In this document: positions 1 through 6,459 of the stretch, piece after piece
How the letters are laid out: every line of letters starts with the position of its first letter
Position numbering within the stretch: position 1 is the first letter of the stretch
From: CAYOZL01 sp964408435
GTDB taxonomy: Bacteria > Bdellovibrionota_C > UBA2361 > SZUA-149 > CAYOZL01
DNA length: 17,979 nt
Assembly (NCBI GenBank): GCA_964408435.1
Contig: CAYOZL010000048.1
Span: 1 to 17,979 of the forward strand
Reading direction: 5' to 3'
Position numbers and translations under genes: made by a program
The notes under the pieces: generated by a model
The model's database searches: none
Seen by the model: the letters and a program-made list of their open reading frames with translations, nothing else
Told to the model about the DNA's origin: nothing

Positions 1-166
1 TTACATCAGCAATATCTTCATAAGTATAAGACTTAAGAACTAGAGAATTATCGCTATAGCTAAGGCCATATTTAAATAAAGCTATCCCTGCGAAAACGAG
101 GAATAAAAGAATAAGCAATACCGCAGTATAAAAAAGACCACGTAGTAAAAACTTTAATAACTTAAT
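1..166 (-). CDS. Membrane-anchored protein, N-terminal fragment (3' end beyond window)
   Basis: An open minus-strand frame runs off the left edge of the window. It begins about 12 bases after the nitroreductase stop and reads roughly IKLLKFLLRGLFYTAVLL, then a very hydrophobic stretch, then KYGLSYSDNSLVLKSYTYEDIADV. This is a basic N-terminus, one membrane span and the start of an exported domain: a signal anchor or uncleaved signal peptide. No ATG or GTG exists in frame. The options are a rare ATT at 164-166 or a TTG at 116-118, which would start inside the hydrophobic segment. I chose the longer form because it keeps the positive residues before the span. Close spacing to the upstream gene suggests one operon. 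The fragment is too short to assign a family. Confidence 0.5.
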   Translation of the reverse strand, partial: MKLLKFLLRGLFYTAVLLILLFLVFAGIALFKYGLSYSDNSLVLKSYTYEDIADV

Positions 167-177
167 AACGAATCAGA

Positions 178-780
178 TTAAAAATGATTATCAACTAATA
201 CTTCAGACTTATCAACAAAACCTGGCTTTGGCCAAGCAGGCTCAGTAGCTTTACCAACAACTAAAATCATTCCAATAGCATGATCTTTAGGTAATTTTAT
301 TAACTCAGCTACTTTATCGATATCAAAACCAATCATTGGACATGAATCATAACCTAAAGCTTTTGCCGCTAACATCATGGTTTGTCCAATAAAACCAACT
401 GAACGCATAGCCTCATCTCTTTGAAGTTCATCTTTGCCTTCATAGAAAGGCTTCATCCAAGGCACTAAAATATCCTGCACTGCTTGAGGAGCATTTCTCC
501 AGTATCTTTGAGGTTCTTTTTCCCAAGCTTTAACATCTGCAGTAATAACATATAAGAGCGACGCTTCGGTTAACTGCGCTTGGTCGTTACCTACTTCTCT
601 AATCTTAGCTCTTAAATCCTTATCTTTAACATTAACCAATCTCCAATGTTGAATATTAAAAGATGACGGTGACTGCATAGCTAAATCAATTAGCTTATCT
701 TGATCCGCATTTGGAATTTCAAAACTTGCGTCATAATGCTTTACCGATCTTCTAGATTTAATTGCTTCAATTGTATTCAT
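178..780 (-). CDS. Nitroreductase family protein (FMN-dependent NAD(P)H oxidoreductase)
   Basis: A 200-residue protein of normal length for the single-domain nitroreductase fold. The N-terminal RRSVKHYD (residues 10-17) is the usual FMN phosphate-binding Arg-Arg-Ser motif, and SPSSFNIQHWR (38-47) is the second flavin-contacting segment. GFIGQTMMLAAKALGYDSCPMIGFD (about 129-153) is the conserved helix and strand lining the flavin near the C-terminus. Members act as cytoplasmic FMN homodimers that reduce nitroaromatics, quinones or flavins with NAD(P)H. The physiological substrate cannot be read from sequence. The ATG start has an AGAGAA stretch just upstream. A membrane protein follows it on the same strand after about 11 bases. 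Confidence 0.92.
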   Translation of the reverse strand: MNTIEAIKSRRSVKHYDASFEIPNADQDKLIDLAMQSPSSFNIQHWRLVNVKDKDLRAKIREVGNDQAQLTEASLLYVITADVKAWEKEPQRYWRNAPQAVQDILVPWMKPFYEGKDELQRDEAMRSVGFIGQTMMLAAKALGYDSCPMIGFDIDKVAELIKLPKDHAIGMILVVGKATEPAWPKPGFVDKSEVLVDNHF

Positions 781-924
781 AGTTCTCTTATACTGATTTT
801 TATTAGCCTTTAGCTTACCTAAAATGGTGATTTATACAATATTTTTTCTAGCTCTAGCTAAATTTATAATTTTATTATAGTTTCTTTTGTCTTATTTTTC
901 TTTTTAAAGAAAAATAAAAAAACA

Positions 925-953
925 GTGAAAATGCGATATGATAGCATTTTCAC
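925..953 (-). terminator. Rho-independent terminator-like hairpin (minus-strand reading)
   Basis: A perfect 10-bp inverted repeat (GTGAAAATGC at 925-934, GCATTTTCAC at 944-953) with a 9-base loop. Read on the minus strand it is followed directly by TGTTTTTTTATTTTTC, so it has the stem plus U-tract layout of an intrinsic terminator. It sits just upstream of plus-strand tRNA-His and would stop minus-strand transcripts coming from the dprA side. It could instead act as a cis-element at the tRNA promoter. Confidence 0.55.
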
Positions 954-975
954 AACACTATATTTTAGTTGATAT

Positions 976-1052
976 GGTGAGCGTAGCTCAGTTGGTAGAG
1001 CCCCGGATTGTGATTCCGGTTGTCGTGGGTTCAAGTCCCATCGTTCACCCCA
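976..1052 (+). tRNA. trnH: tRNA-His (GTG anticodon), CCA encoded
   Basis: A complete cloverleaf. The acceptor stem starts GGTGAGCG and pairs with the 3' CGTTCACC. The D arm is GCTCAGTTGGTAGAGC. The anticodon stem CCGGA/TCCGG encloses TTGTGAT, giving anticodon GTG. The T arm contains GTTCAAGTC. The extra 5' G (G-1, position 976) opposite C73 (1049) is the tRNA-His identity element, and it is encoded in the DNA. CCA at 1050-1052 is also encoded. It stands alone, with no second tRNA beside it. Confidence 0.97.
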
Positions 1053-1100
1053 GCCTTTATTTATTAATTAGCTACTTGCTAAAGAAATAAACCCTAATCC

Positions 1101-1172
1101 TAGTCTTAATCTTTGTCTTAGTCCTGGTCTTAATCAATTTTTAGACCAGGACTAAGACAAAGAAAAAGACTA
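1101..1172. repeat. Long intergenic inverted repeat (hairpin) between tRNA-His and dprA
   Basis: Arms 1110-1130 and 1143-1163 are perfectly complementary over 21 bp with a 12-base loop. After a 2x2 internal mismatch the stem continues for 7 bp (1101-1107 with 1166-1172), giving about 28 paired positions. The left arm also contains an imperfect direct repeat (CCTAGTCTTAATC, then CCTGGTCTTAATC). It lies between two convergent transcripts, so a transcription-ending or RNA-processing role is plausible. Neither side has a clean U-tract, so a REP-like or mobile palindromic element is equally possible. Confidence 0.7.
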
Positions 1173-1221
1173 AGAGATAATACTCTCTGTATCTCATAAT
1201 TTCCTCTGCGCCCTCTGTGCG

Positions 1222-2265
1222 CTAACAAACCTCAATCCCCCCACTCATCCCAATACGAACAAGTCCCTTAAGCTCCAATCTCACCACTTCTGCATAAACA
1301 TTTTTCACTGGGATATCCAGCTCTCTACTTAAAGACTGCACTGTATAGTCAGCTTGTCTTAACTTATCTAACAACTCATTACTTTCTACAGTAACTTCAA
1401 TCTGCTCTATGCAATCTCCAATTTCATTTTGTTCTAAATATTCAATTAAATCCTGCTCAGAACAAATAATCTTTGCCCCATCAGAGATAAGCTTATTTGT
1501 TCCAGTGCTTCCCGTTCCGTCAATTGGTCCTGGCAACGCTAAGACATCTCTACCTTGCTCATTTGCAAATCTTGCAGAAATCAAAGAACCACTTCTTATG
1601 CCTGCCTCTATAACGATTGTAGCTTCAGACAATCCACTAATAATTCTATTTCTCCTTGGAAAATAGTAGTCTCTTGGTTTTTCGTATAAACCAAACTCAC
1701 TTACCAAAGCCCCATTTCTACTTAGTAGTTCTTGATATAATGTAGTATTAAACTTTGGATAAATATGATTAAGCCCACATCCTAGAACTGCTAAGCCTGC
1801 ATTAGCAGAATTTTCTATTGCTGCTTTATGCGCTTGAGCATCAATACCTGCTGCCATTCCACTAACTACATTAATATTTTTTTTAGCTATAATTTTAGAA
1901 AAATTATAGGCATATTTTCTCCCATAATTACTTGCCTTTCTAGAACCCACTACTGATATATTTTGATTATTATTTAAACTACCTTTTACAAATAATATTA
2001 ATGGCGGATCTACTATATTTTTTAAAAGTTTTGGGTAACTATCATCCCAATATGTGATTACTTTTATGTTTTTATCAATTGCTTCTAGTATTTCTTTTTC
2101 TTCTGTTTTACCGGCAGTTTTTCTAGAAGAGTAAAGTTCTCGCACTTCTGAATAACTAATCTTGGCTAATCTAGTATTTAATTTTGTGTTAGAAAATTTA
2201 CCTTTTCTAATCTCAGACCATAAAGAGCTAAAGAAATTAATTTCAGTGTTAATTTTTTTAAACAT
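1222..2265 (-). CDS. dprA: DNA processing protein DprA/Smf
   Basis: DprA binds incoming single-stranded DNA during transformation and loads RecA. The Rossmann-like DNA-binding core is complete: VVGSRKASNYG (105-115), SGMAAGIDAQAHKAAI (135-150), GCGLNHIYP (162-170), SEFG...FPRRNRIISGLS (189-213), EAGIRSGSLISARFANEQGRDVLALPGP (220-247) and GTNKLISDGA (255-264). A C-terminal winged helix of about 55 residues (DprA_WH type) follows, as in many family members. A TTG at 2284-2286 would add seven residues, but I prefer the ATG at 2263-2265, which has AAGAGA nine bases upstream. The stop is TAG at 1222. It diverges from the 2379 gene and converges on tRNA-His. No other competence genes are in the window. 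Confidence 0.95.
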   Translation of the reverse strand: MFKKINTEINFFSSLWSEIRKGKFSNTKLNTRLAKISYSEVRELYSSRKTAGKTEEKEILEAIDKNIKVITYWDDSYPKLLKNIVDPPLILFVKGSLNNNQNISVVGSRKASNYGRKYAYNFSKIIAKKNINVVSGMAAGIDAQAHKAAIENSANAGLAVLGCGLNHIYPKFNTTLYQELLSRNGALVSEFGLYEKPRDYYFPRRNRIISGLSEATIVIEAGIRSGSLISARFANEQGRDVLALPGPIDGTGSTGTNKLISDGAKIICSEQDLIEYLEQNEIGDCIEQIEVTVESNELLDKLRQADYTVQSLSRELDIPVKNVYAEVVRLELKGLVRIGMSGGIEVC

Positions 2266-2378
2266 ATGTACTATTCTCTTAGACAAATCATATAAATAAT
2301 CATAAATTAGTAGCTTAAATTAATGATTTATTAACTATCTAGATAATCGTTAATTTTAGAAATTAGTTAACTAAATAA

Positions 2379-3434
2379 ATGAAACAAGAAAATAAAAAAG
2401 CTTTTGCAGGGCACAGGGTCACCTTACAAGACTCAAACCCGTCTACCGAAGAGGCAAAAGAAAGCTTAAAAGAGAACTTAGTTAAATTCCTAGAAATAGA
2501 CAGCTCAGAAGTACAAGAACTAATTAACTCTATGCCTGTAATTCTAAAGAGTGGTGTGAGCAAAGAAGAAGCAATATCTTTTGCTCAAGTCTTAAGGGAG
2601 CTAGGGGCACTAGTTTTCGTAGAAAAAGAGATTGAAGAAAAAAAGACAATTGAAAAGAAAAATGAAACTAGCTCTAAACATGAAAAGAATTTAAAAAATC
2701 CTTTATTTCTCGGTATGGGAGCCTTGATTCTTAGTCTTTTAGCTGCTGTGTTTTTTCTAACAGGAACTAAAAAACAGTCATCCTTTAATATTGATAGTGA
2801 ATCAATAGCTAAAATGATTGTAGATATTAAAGATAAGAGAATTAAAAAGAAGGAAGAAAAAAATAAAGCCAAAGAAGTTATCTGGTACGGTAAAAAGTAC
2901 TTAAGTCCTGTTGCTATCTCTATTGAAGTATTAGAAAGAAATGACCAACCAGTTATAGCTAGTATTAAATTTGCTACAGAGTCTCCTGGAGAGCTCAGCC
3001 CACAAGAATTAATTCGAGGACTTAAATCAGTCTGGCTTAAAGAAGGCGATGCTATTTTTAAAGATCTAGAAAACCTAGAAAAGAAAAAAAGCATCTTAGA
3101 GACCGAAGCTAAAATATACTTTTTAAAACAAGAGGCTAACGAGCGATTTGTAACTAAAGCGACCTTGGAAAAAATTGAGCCGGATGAAGAAATGAGCCCT
3201 AAAGAAAAGAAGAAGCACAGGCTCTATAAATTCAGCATTGAACATCACCCAAAACCACAATTTCTAGGCGAGCCTTTCTTTCTTGAGTATGGAGAAGAAA
3301 AGGGTTACAGCGTAGTACTAAATCAAGAAATAGAACTAGAGAAAAAAGAAGATAAAGAAGATACAAATATTGCTAAAATACTTGAAGAAGGTATTCAGTC
3401 AGAATTAAGAGGGAAAAAAGCTGTTGAAAAGTAG
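2379..3434 (+). CDS. Membrane protein with ribosomal L7/L12-like C-terminal-type domain
   Basis: A 351-residue protein that I do not recognise as a named family. Residues about 35-85 (SMPVILKSGVSKEEAISFAQVLRELGALVFVEKE) look like the bL12 C-terminal fold signature, which usually reads VKEGISKEEAEKIKKQLEEAGA. A charged linker follows, then one strong transmembrane helix at about 109-129 (NPLFLGMGALILSLLAAVFFLTG). The remaining 220 residues are Lys/Glu-rich and presumably periplasmic. L7/L12-like modules ahead of a membrane segment occur in other uncharacterised bacterial proteins, and their role is unknown. The C-terminal 11 bases overlap the TTG start of pyk, so the two are likely co-transcribed and translationally coupled. 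There is no clear Shine-Dalgarno before this ATG. Confidence 0.75.
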   Translation: MKQENKKAFAGHRVTLQDSNPSTEEAKESLKENLVKFLEIDSSEVQELINSMPVILKSGVSKEEAISFAQVLRELGALVFVEKEIEEKKTIEKKNETSSKHEKNLKNPLFLGMGALILSLLAAVFFLTGTKKQSSFNIDSESIAKMIVDIKDKRIKKKEEKNKAKEVIWYGKKYLSPVAISIEVLERNDQPVIASIKFATESPGELSPQELIRGLKSVWLKEGDAIFKDLENLEKKKSILETEAKIYFLKQEANERFVTKATLEKIEPDEEMSPKEKKKHRLYKFSIEHHPKPQFLGEPFFLEYGEEKGYSVVLNQEIELEKKEDKEDTNIAKILEEGIQSELRGKKAVEK

Positions 3435-4896
3435 TGCACTCAGAGATAAAAGTAAAAGAAATGCAAAAATAGTTGCAACAATAGGACCTGCTTCTAACTC
3501 CAGAGAAGAAATTAAAAAACTAATTCAATCTGGAATGAATGTTGCTAGACTAAACTTCTCTCACGGAAATCACGAAGAGCATAAAAAAACTCTAAATTTG
3601 ATCAGAGAAGAAGCAAAAGCACTAAATGCTAATGTTGCCGTAATGCAAGATTTATGTGGACCAAAAATAAGAATAACCGAGATTGATTCAGGAGAAATTG
3701 AACTACAAGATGGTAGTAAAATTAACTTAGCATATTCAAAAGACTCTAAAGATAAAGGAAGTTTAAATACTTTGTTTACAAGCATATTCGAGCCTTCTCA
3801 GGTTTTAAAGACAGGAGAAAAAATTCTTTTAGCAGATGGAAGAATAACGTTACTAGCTGAAGAAATTAACAAAGAGCAAGTTAGTTGCACTGTAGTCTCT
3901 GGTGGCACCCTTAGATCTAAAGCTGGAATATCTCTTCCTGATTCTGAACTAAACCTACCTAGCTTAACTAGTAAGGACAAAGAAGATATTAAATGGAGCA
4001 TGAATAATGACATTGATTATGTAGCGCTTTCATTTGTAGGTTCTTTAGAAGATTTAACTCTAACTAGAGAAGAAATGTCTAAACACGGCACTCCACTGCC
4101 TCTTATTGCTAAAATTGAAAGAGCAAAGGCTTTAGACAACCTAACCTCAATAATTAAGAATTCAGATGCTGTAATGGTAGCTAGAGGAGATTTAGGAGTA
4201 GACTTACCCTTACAAAAAGTTCCTGCTGCACAAAGACTAGTAATTTCCACTGCAAATTTCGAAGGCGTTCCAGTAATCACCGCCACTCAAATGCTAATGT
4301 CTATGGTAGAACAAGTCAGACCCACTCGAGCAGAAGTTAGTGATGTTGTTACTGCGGTTAGAGATGGAACTGATGCGGTAATGCTCTCTGAAGAAACTGC
4401 TGTGGGGAAACATCCTGCTCTTGCAGTTAAAGTCTTATCGGATATCGTTATTGAAGCAGAACATGAAATTAGCTTCGAATCCAATACCTATAAAAGGAAC
4501 TCGGATAAAGCTAGCGTATCTGATGCTACTTGCTTTGCTGCTTGTAGTGCAGCAGAGAAGATAAATGCTTCAGCTATTTTGGCCTGCACCGAATCGGGAC
4601 AAACAGCTAAGCTGATGGCAAAATATAGACCCGAACAACCTCTTTATGGTGCTACCTCACAAAAAAAATCATTAAACAGAATGGTATTATACTGGGGAGT
4701 AGAGCCAGTGTTTATTAATGTAGATAAGGATGCTGGAATTGAAGCCGAAATAGCTGCAGCAATGAACGCCATTAGAGATAAGTATGATGTTAAGCCTGAA
4801 TCTAGAGTAGTTGTGACAGCAGGACTAAGAACAAAATCAACTGGCTCTACTAACGTTACCCAAATTAGAGAGATCGCAAGAAAGAACGAATCTTAA
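3424..4896 (+). CDS. pyk: Pyruvate kinase
   Basis: Converts phosphoenolpyruvate and ADP to pyruvate and ATP, the last step of glycolysis. The 490 residues match the family length. KIVATIGPAS (15-24) and NVARLNFSHG (39-48) form the start of the TIM barrel. LIAKIERAKALDNL (227-240) carries catalytic Lys230 and metal ligand Glu232. VARGDLGVDLP (252-262) carries Asp256. ITATQMLMSMVEQVRPTRAEVSDVVTAVRDGTDAVMLSEETAVGKHP is the classic barrel end, followed by the regulatory C-domain. The usual TKGPEIR is LCGPKIR here (77-83), a variant seen in one bacterial subgroup. The TTG start is supported by AAGAGGG at 3407-3413, ten bases upstream, and by the family-typical N-terminus. It overlaps the upstream membrane gene by 11 bases. 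Confidence 0.97.
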   Translation: MKSSALRDKSKRNAKIVATIGPASNSREEIKKLIQSGMNVARLNFSHGNHEEHKKTLNLIREEAKALNANVAVMQDLCGPKIRITEIDSGEIELQDGSKINLAYSKDSKDKGSLNTLFTSIFEPSQVLKTGEKILLADGRITLLAEEINKEQVSCTVVSGGTLRSKAGISLPDSELNLPSLTSKDKEDIKWSMNNDIDYVALSFVGSLEDLTLTREEMSKHGTPLPLIAKIERAKALDNLTSIIKNSDAVMVARGDLGVDLPLQKVPAAQRLVISTANFEGVPVITATQMLMSMVEQVRPTRAEVSDVVTAVRDGTDAVMLSEETAVGKHPALAVKVLSDIVIEAEHEISFESNTYKRNSDKASVSDATCFAACSAAEKINASAILACTESGQTAKLMAKYRPEQPLYGATSQKKSLNRMVLYWGVEPVFINVDKDAGIEAEIAAAMNAIRDKYDVKPESRVVVTAGLRTKSTGSTNVTQIREIARKNES

Positions 4897-4963
4897 GGCA
4901 AGATCAATTTAAAGCTTTACCCAAATAAAGATAAAAGCTTAAGAATAGACAAGGATAAAACTT

Positions 4964-5461
4964 CTAAGCTACAGCCTGCTTTTGAGTTGATGCTCCAACA
5001 TACTGTTCACAACACTGCATTAACTGCTTAGCTAATGAGCTAACATCAAAACTCCAAAACAAACCCATTACTATCTCTTCAGAAAGAAACGACGAGATAG
5101 AATTAGATTGCTTAGCACTGTCTCCAAAACACAAATCAACCTTGTCTCCCCACCCAGAAGCTATACAGTCTTCCTTGAAAGAGAAAATTTGACTAAGGTT
5201 TTCTTGAATTGTTTTTGGAAGATTTTGAAGATTCTTATAAGGGATACCTTCTTCTTTCAATGCAAGGATGCACGCAATGGAAAGTAAATCCTGTAAGCAA
5301 TAACATCTTCTTCCCCTTCTAGTAGTTTTACCAGTTGGCTTTGATAGACCGGCTTGATTGAAAAAAGTAAACTGAGAAAGCACTAATCTCCTTTGTGGGA
5401 AAAGTATTTGAAGTAACTTTCTAACTTCTGTTGCACTGAATTCTAAAGAGAAAATATCCAT
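4964..5461 (-). CDS. MerR-like helix-turn-helix protein (short regulator)
   Basis: A 165-residue protein. Residues about 24-92 look like a MerR-type winged HTH. The core is TFFNQAGLSKPTGKTTRRGRRCYCLQDLLSIACILALKEEGIPYKNLQ, matching the family pattern GLL.P......G.RRYS..DL..L..I..L...G.....I. The rest (about 93-165) has no recognisable effector domain and no metal-binding Cys cluster typical of classic MerR. A longer TTG-started form (to 5494) exists, but the ATG at 5459-5461 has AGGTG five bases upstream and is preferred. It is divergent from a second MerR-like gene at 5685, with a perfect palindrome in the shared region, so auto- or cross-regulation is likely. The target is unknown. Confidence 0.7.
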   Translation of the reverse strand: MDIFSLEFSATEVRKLLQILFPQRRLVLSQFTFFNQAGLSKPTGKTTRRGRRCYCLQDLLSIACILALKEEGIPYKNLQNLPKTIQENLSQIFSFKEDCIASGWGDKVDLCFGDSAKQSNSISSFLSEEIVMGLFWSFDVSSLAKQLMQCCEQYVGASTQKQAVA

Positions 5462-5491
5462 AATTACACCTAAATTACTGTTAAAACTTAT

Positions 5492-5506
5492 CAAGATTAA
5501 ATCTTG
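5492..5506. promoter_or_regulatory. Palindromic operator candidate overlapping the 4964-5461 gene promoter
   Basis: CAAGATT-A-AATCTTG is a perfect 7-bp dyad around one central base. Read on the minus strand its centre contains TTTAAT, a near-consensus -10 box, about 30 bases before the ATG at 5461. A protein bound here would cover that promoter. The two flanking genes both encode MerR-like HTH proteins, which makes one of them the obvious candidate ligand. The site's function is inferred. Confidence 0.45.
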
Positions 5507-5554
5507 TATTTAATTAAAATTCTTACTGAATATGAGGGGTAAATAAACTCAGTT

Positions 5555-5583
5555 TTGACACCATGTTACCCTTTGATTTAAAA
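5555..5583 (+). promoter_or_regulatory. Sigma-70-type promoter candidate for the 5685 gene
   Basis: A perfect -35 hexamer TTGACA (5555-5560) is followed after 17 bases by TTAAAA, preceded by GATT. The -10 match is only moderate. The start would leave a leader of roughly 95 bases before the ATG at 5685, so a nearer promoter is also possible. Confidence 0.35.
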
Positions 5584-5684
5584 CTTGGAAAGGAAATTTT
5601 TCATCTAATCTCGATAAAATTTACATTTAAAGGTATCGGAGCTGTTTACTCTAAGATAACTTTTTTGCTAGTCTTATAAGTAAC

Positions 5685-6413
5685 ATGAAGCTAGCTAAAG
5701 AAAGACAAGCAGAACAACCCTATAACAATGCTATTTTACTCAGCGAAGCCGAATCTTGCGTACTTGCTGGGGTTACTGCAGCAACCTTAAATAGCTACAC
5801 AGAATTTGGTTTATTAAAGCCAGTTATTAAAAATTCAAAGCCATTTTACAGGAAACTCGAGCTATCTAAACTTTTCAATATCAAGATCATACCTACTCTA
5901 GATGACTTAATCGAAGAAGAGCCTGAAACAGAAAAAAATAAAACAGAAAAAAATAAGGCAAATGAGAACTCAGAAATAAAATTCAAGGCAGAAAGTAAGA
6001 CAACAAAAACAGAGAAGCAAACAGAGAACAAAACAAAAATCCAAGCAAAAGAAAGTAACACTGAGACAATTAAAGAAAGCAATGAAGACTTTCTTCCTGC
6101 CATAAAATCTGAGAGTGCTTTGTTAGTAAACAAAGAATTACAAACTAGAGTAAAAAGTCTAGAAGAAGAAAGAGATTGGCTTAGAAATAGAATCGAGCAA
6201 TTAGAACAGCACTCTGCTAGAGAGCAAATGTTACTACTTAGAGAAAAAGAGACTTTAAGAGAAGTTCTAAATTCAACATTAAATAAAGATCAGTATAAAG
6301 AGCAAAATAAAGAAACAAAGAAAGAAAGCTCCCTACAAGGAAAAGGAACTGCAAAACTTCAAATAATAGATTTTATTAAAAGCCTATCATTTTTTAATAA
6401 TAACAAGACCTAA
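5685..6413 (+). CDS. MerR-like HTH protein with charged linker and coiled coil
   Basis: A 242-residue protein with three visible parts. Residues about 18-66 (LLSEAESCVLAGVTAATLNSYTEFGLLKPVIKNSKPFYRKLELSKL) match the MerR N-terminal HTH pattern S..E.A.L.GV...TL..Y...GLL.P.....YR. Residues about 75-145 are a low-complexity Lys/Glu/Asn/Thr linker. Residues about 147-197 (NKELQTRVKSLEEERDWLRNRIEQLEQHSAREQMLLLREKETLREVL) form a long amphipathic coiled coil like those in plasmid-borne HTH/coiled-coil proteins. The C-terminus ends with a short hydrophobic stretch (LQIIDFIKSLSFF). There is no ligand-binding domain. It is divergent from the other MerR-like gene and convergent with the OmpA-like gene. 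I cannot assign a target. Confidence 0.65.
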   Translation: MKLAKERQAEQPYNNAILLSEAESCVLAGVTAATLNSYTEFGLLKPVIKNSKPFYRKLELSKLFNIKIIPTLDDLIEEEPETEKNKTEKNKANENSEIKFKAESKTTKTEKQTENKTKIQAKESNTETIKESNEDFLPAIKSESALLVNKELQTRVKSLEEERDWLRNRIEQLEQHSAREQMLLLREKETLREVLNSTLNKDQYKEQNKETKKESSLQGKGTAKLQIIDFIKSLSFFNNNKT

Positions 6414-6435
6414 AATAAATATCTTATCTTAGGTC
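6407..6435. terminator. Hairpin between convergent genes, possible bidirectional terminator
   Basis: GACCTAAAATA (6407-6417) pairs with TATCTTAGGTC (6425-6435) with one mismatch and a 7-base loop. The left arm covers the stop codon of the 5685 gene, and the hairpin lies 25 bases past the OmpA-like stop. No long U-tract follows on the plus strand. The minus-strand side is moderately T-rich (TTGTTATTATTAAAAAA). Confidence 0.4.
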
Positions 6436-6459
6436 CAAATAATACTATTCTAGCTTTTT

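Noticed and set aside
1409..1666. Plus-strand frame of 85 codons opposite dprA
   Set aside because: It lies antisense to strongly conserved DprA motifs and its translation resembles no protein; it is a shadow of the real gene.
2266..2286. TTG start of dprA at 2284-2286
   Set aside because: It has no Shine-Dalgarno, while the ATG seven codons later has AAGAGA at good spacing and DprA N-termini are variable.
2331..2353. TATCTAGATA palindrome flanked by TTAAC/GTTAA in the dprA/2379 divergent region
   Set aside because: Short, AT-rich and off-centre (0 versus 3 base spacing); expected by chance in this base composition.
2585..3094. Minus-strand frame of 169 codons opposite the L7/L12-like gene, hydrophobic and Ser/Phe-rich
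   Set aside because: The Lys/Glu-rich sense gene automatically yields Phe/Ser/Leu-rich antisense. The sense protein has a coherent domain order and couples to pyk.
4897..4950. AAGCTTTA...TAAAAGCTT near-repeat after pyk as a terminator
   Set aside because: Only about 7-8 AT-rich pairs with mismatches and no U-tract; too weak to call.
5612..5640. CTCGATA...TATCGGAG dyad before the 5685 gene as a second operator
   Set aside because: It needs a bulge to pair and is far weaker than the 5492-5506 palindrome.
5846..6133. Minus-strand hydrophobic frame opposite the coiled-coil MerR-like gene
   Set aside because: It mirrors the Lys/Glu/Thr low-complexity linker; there is no ribosome site and no family resemblance.
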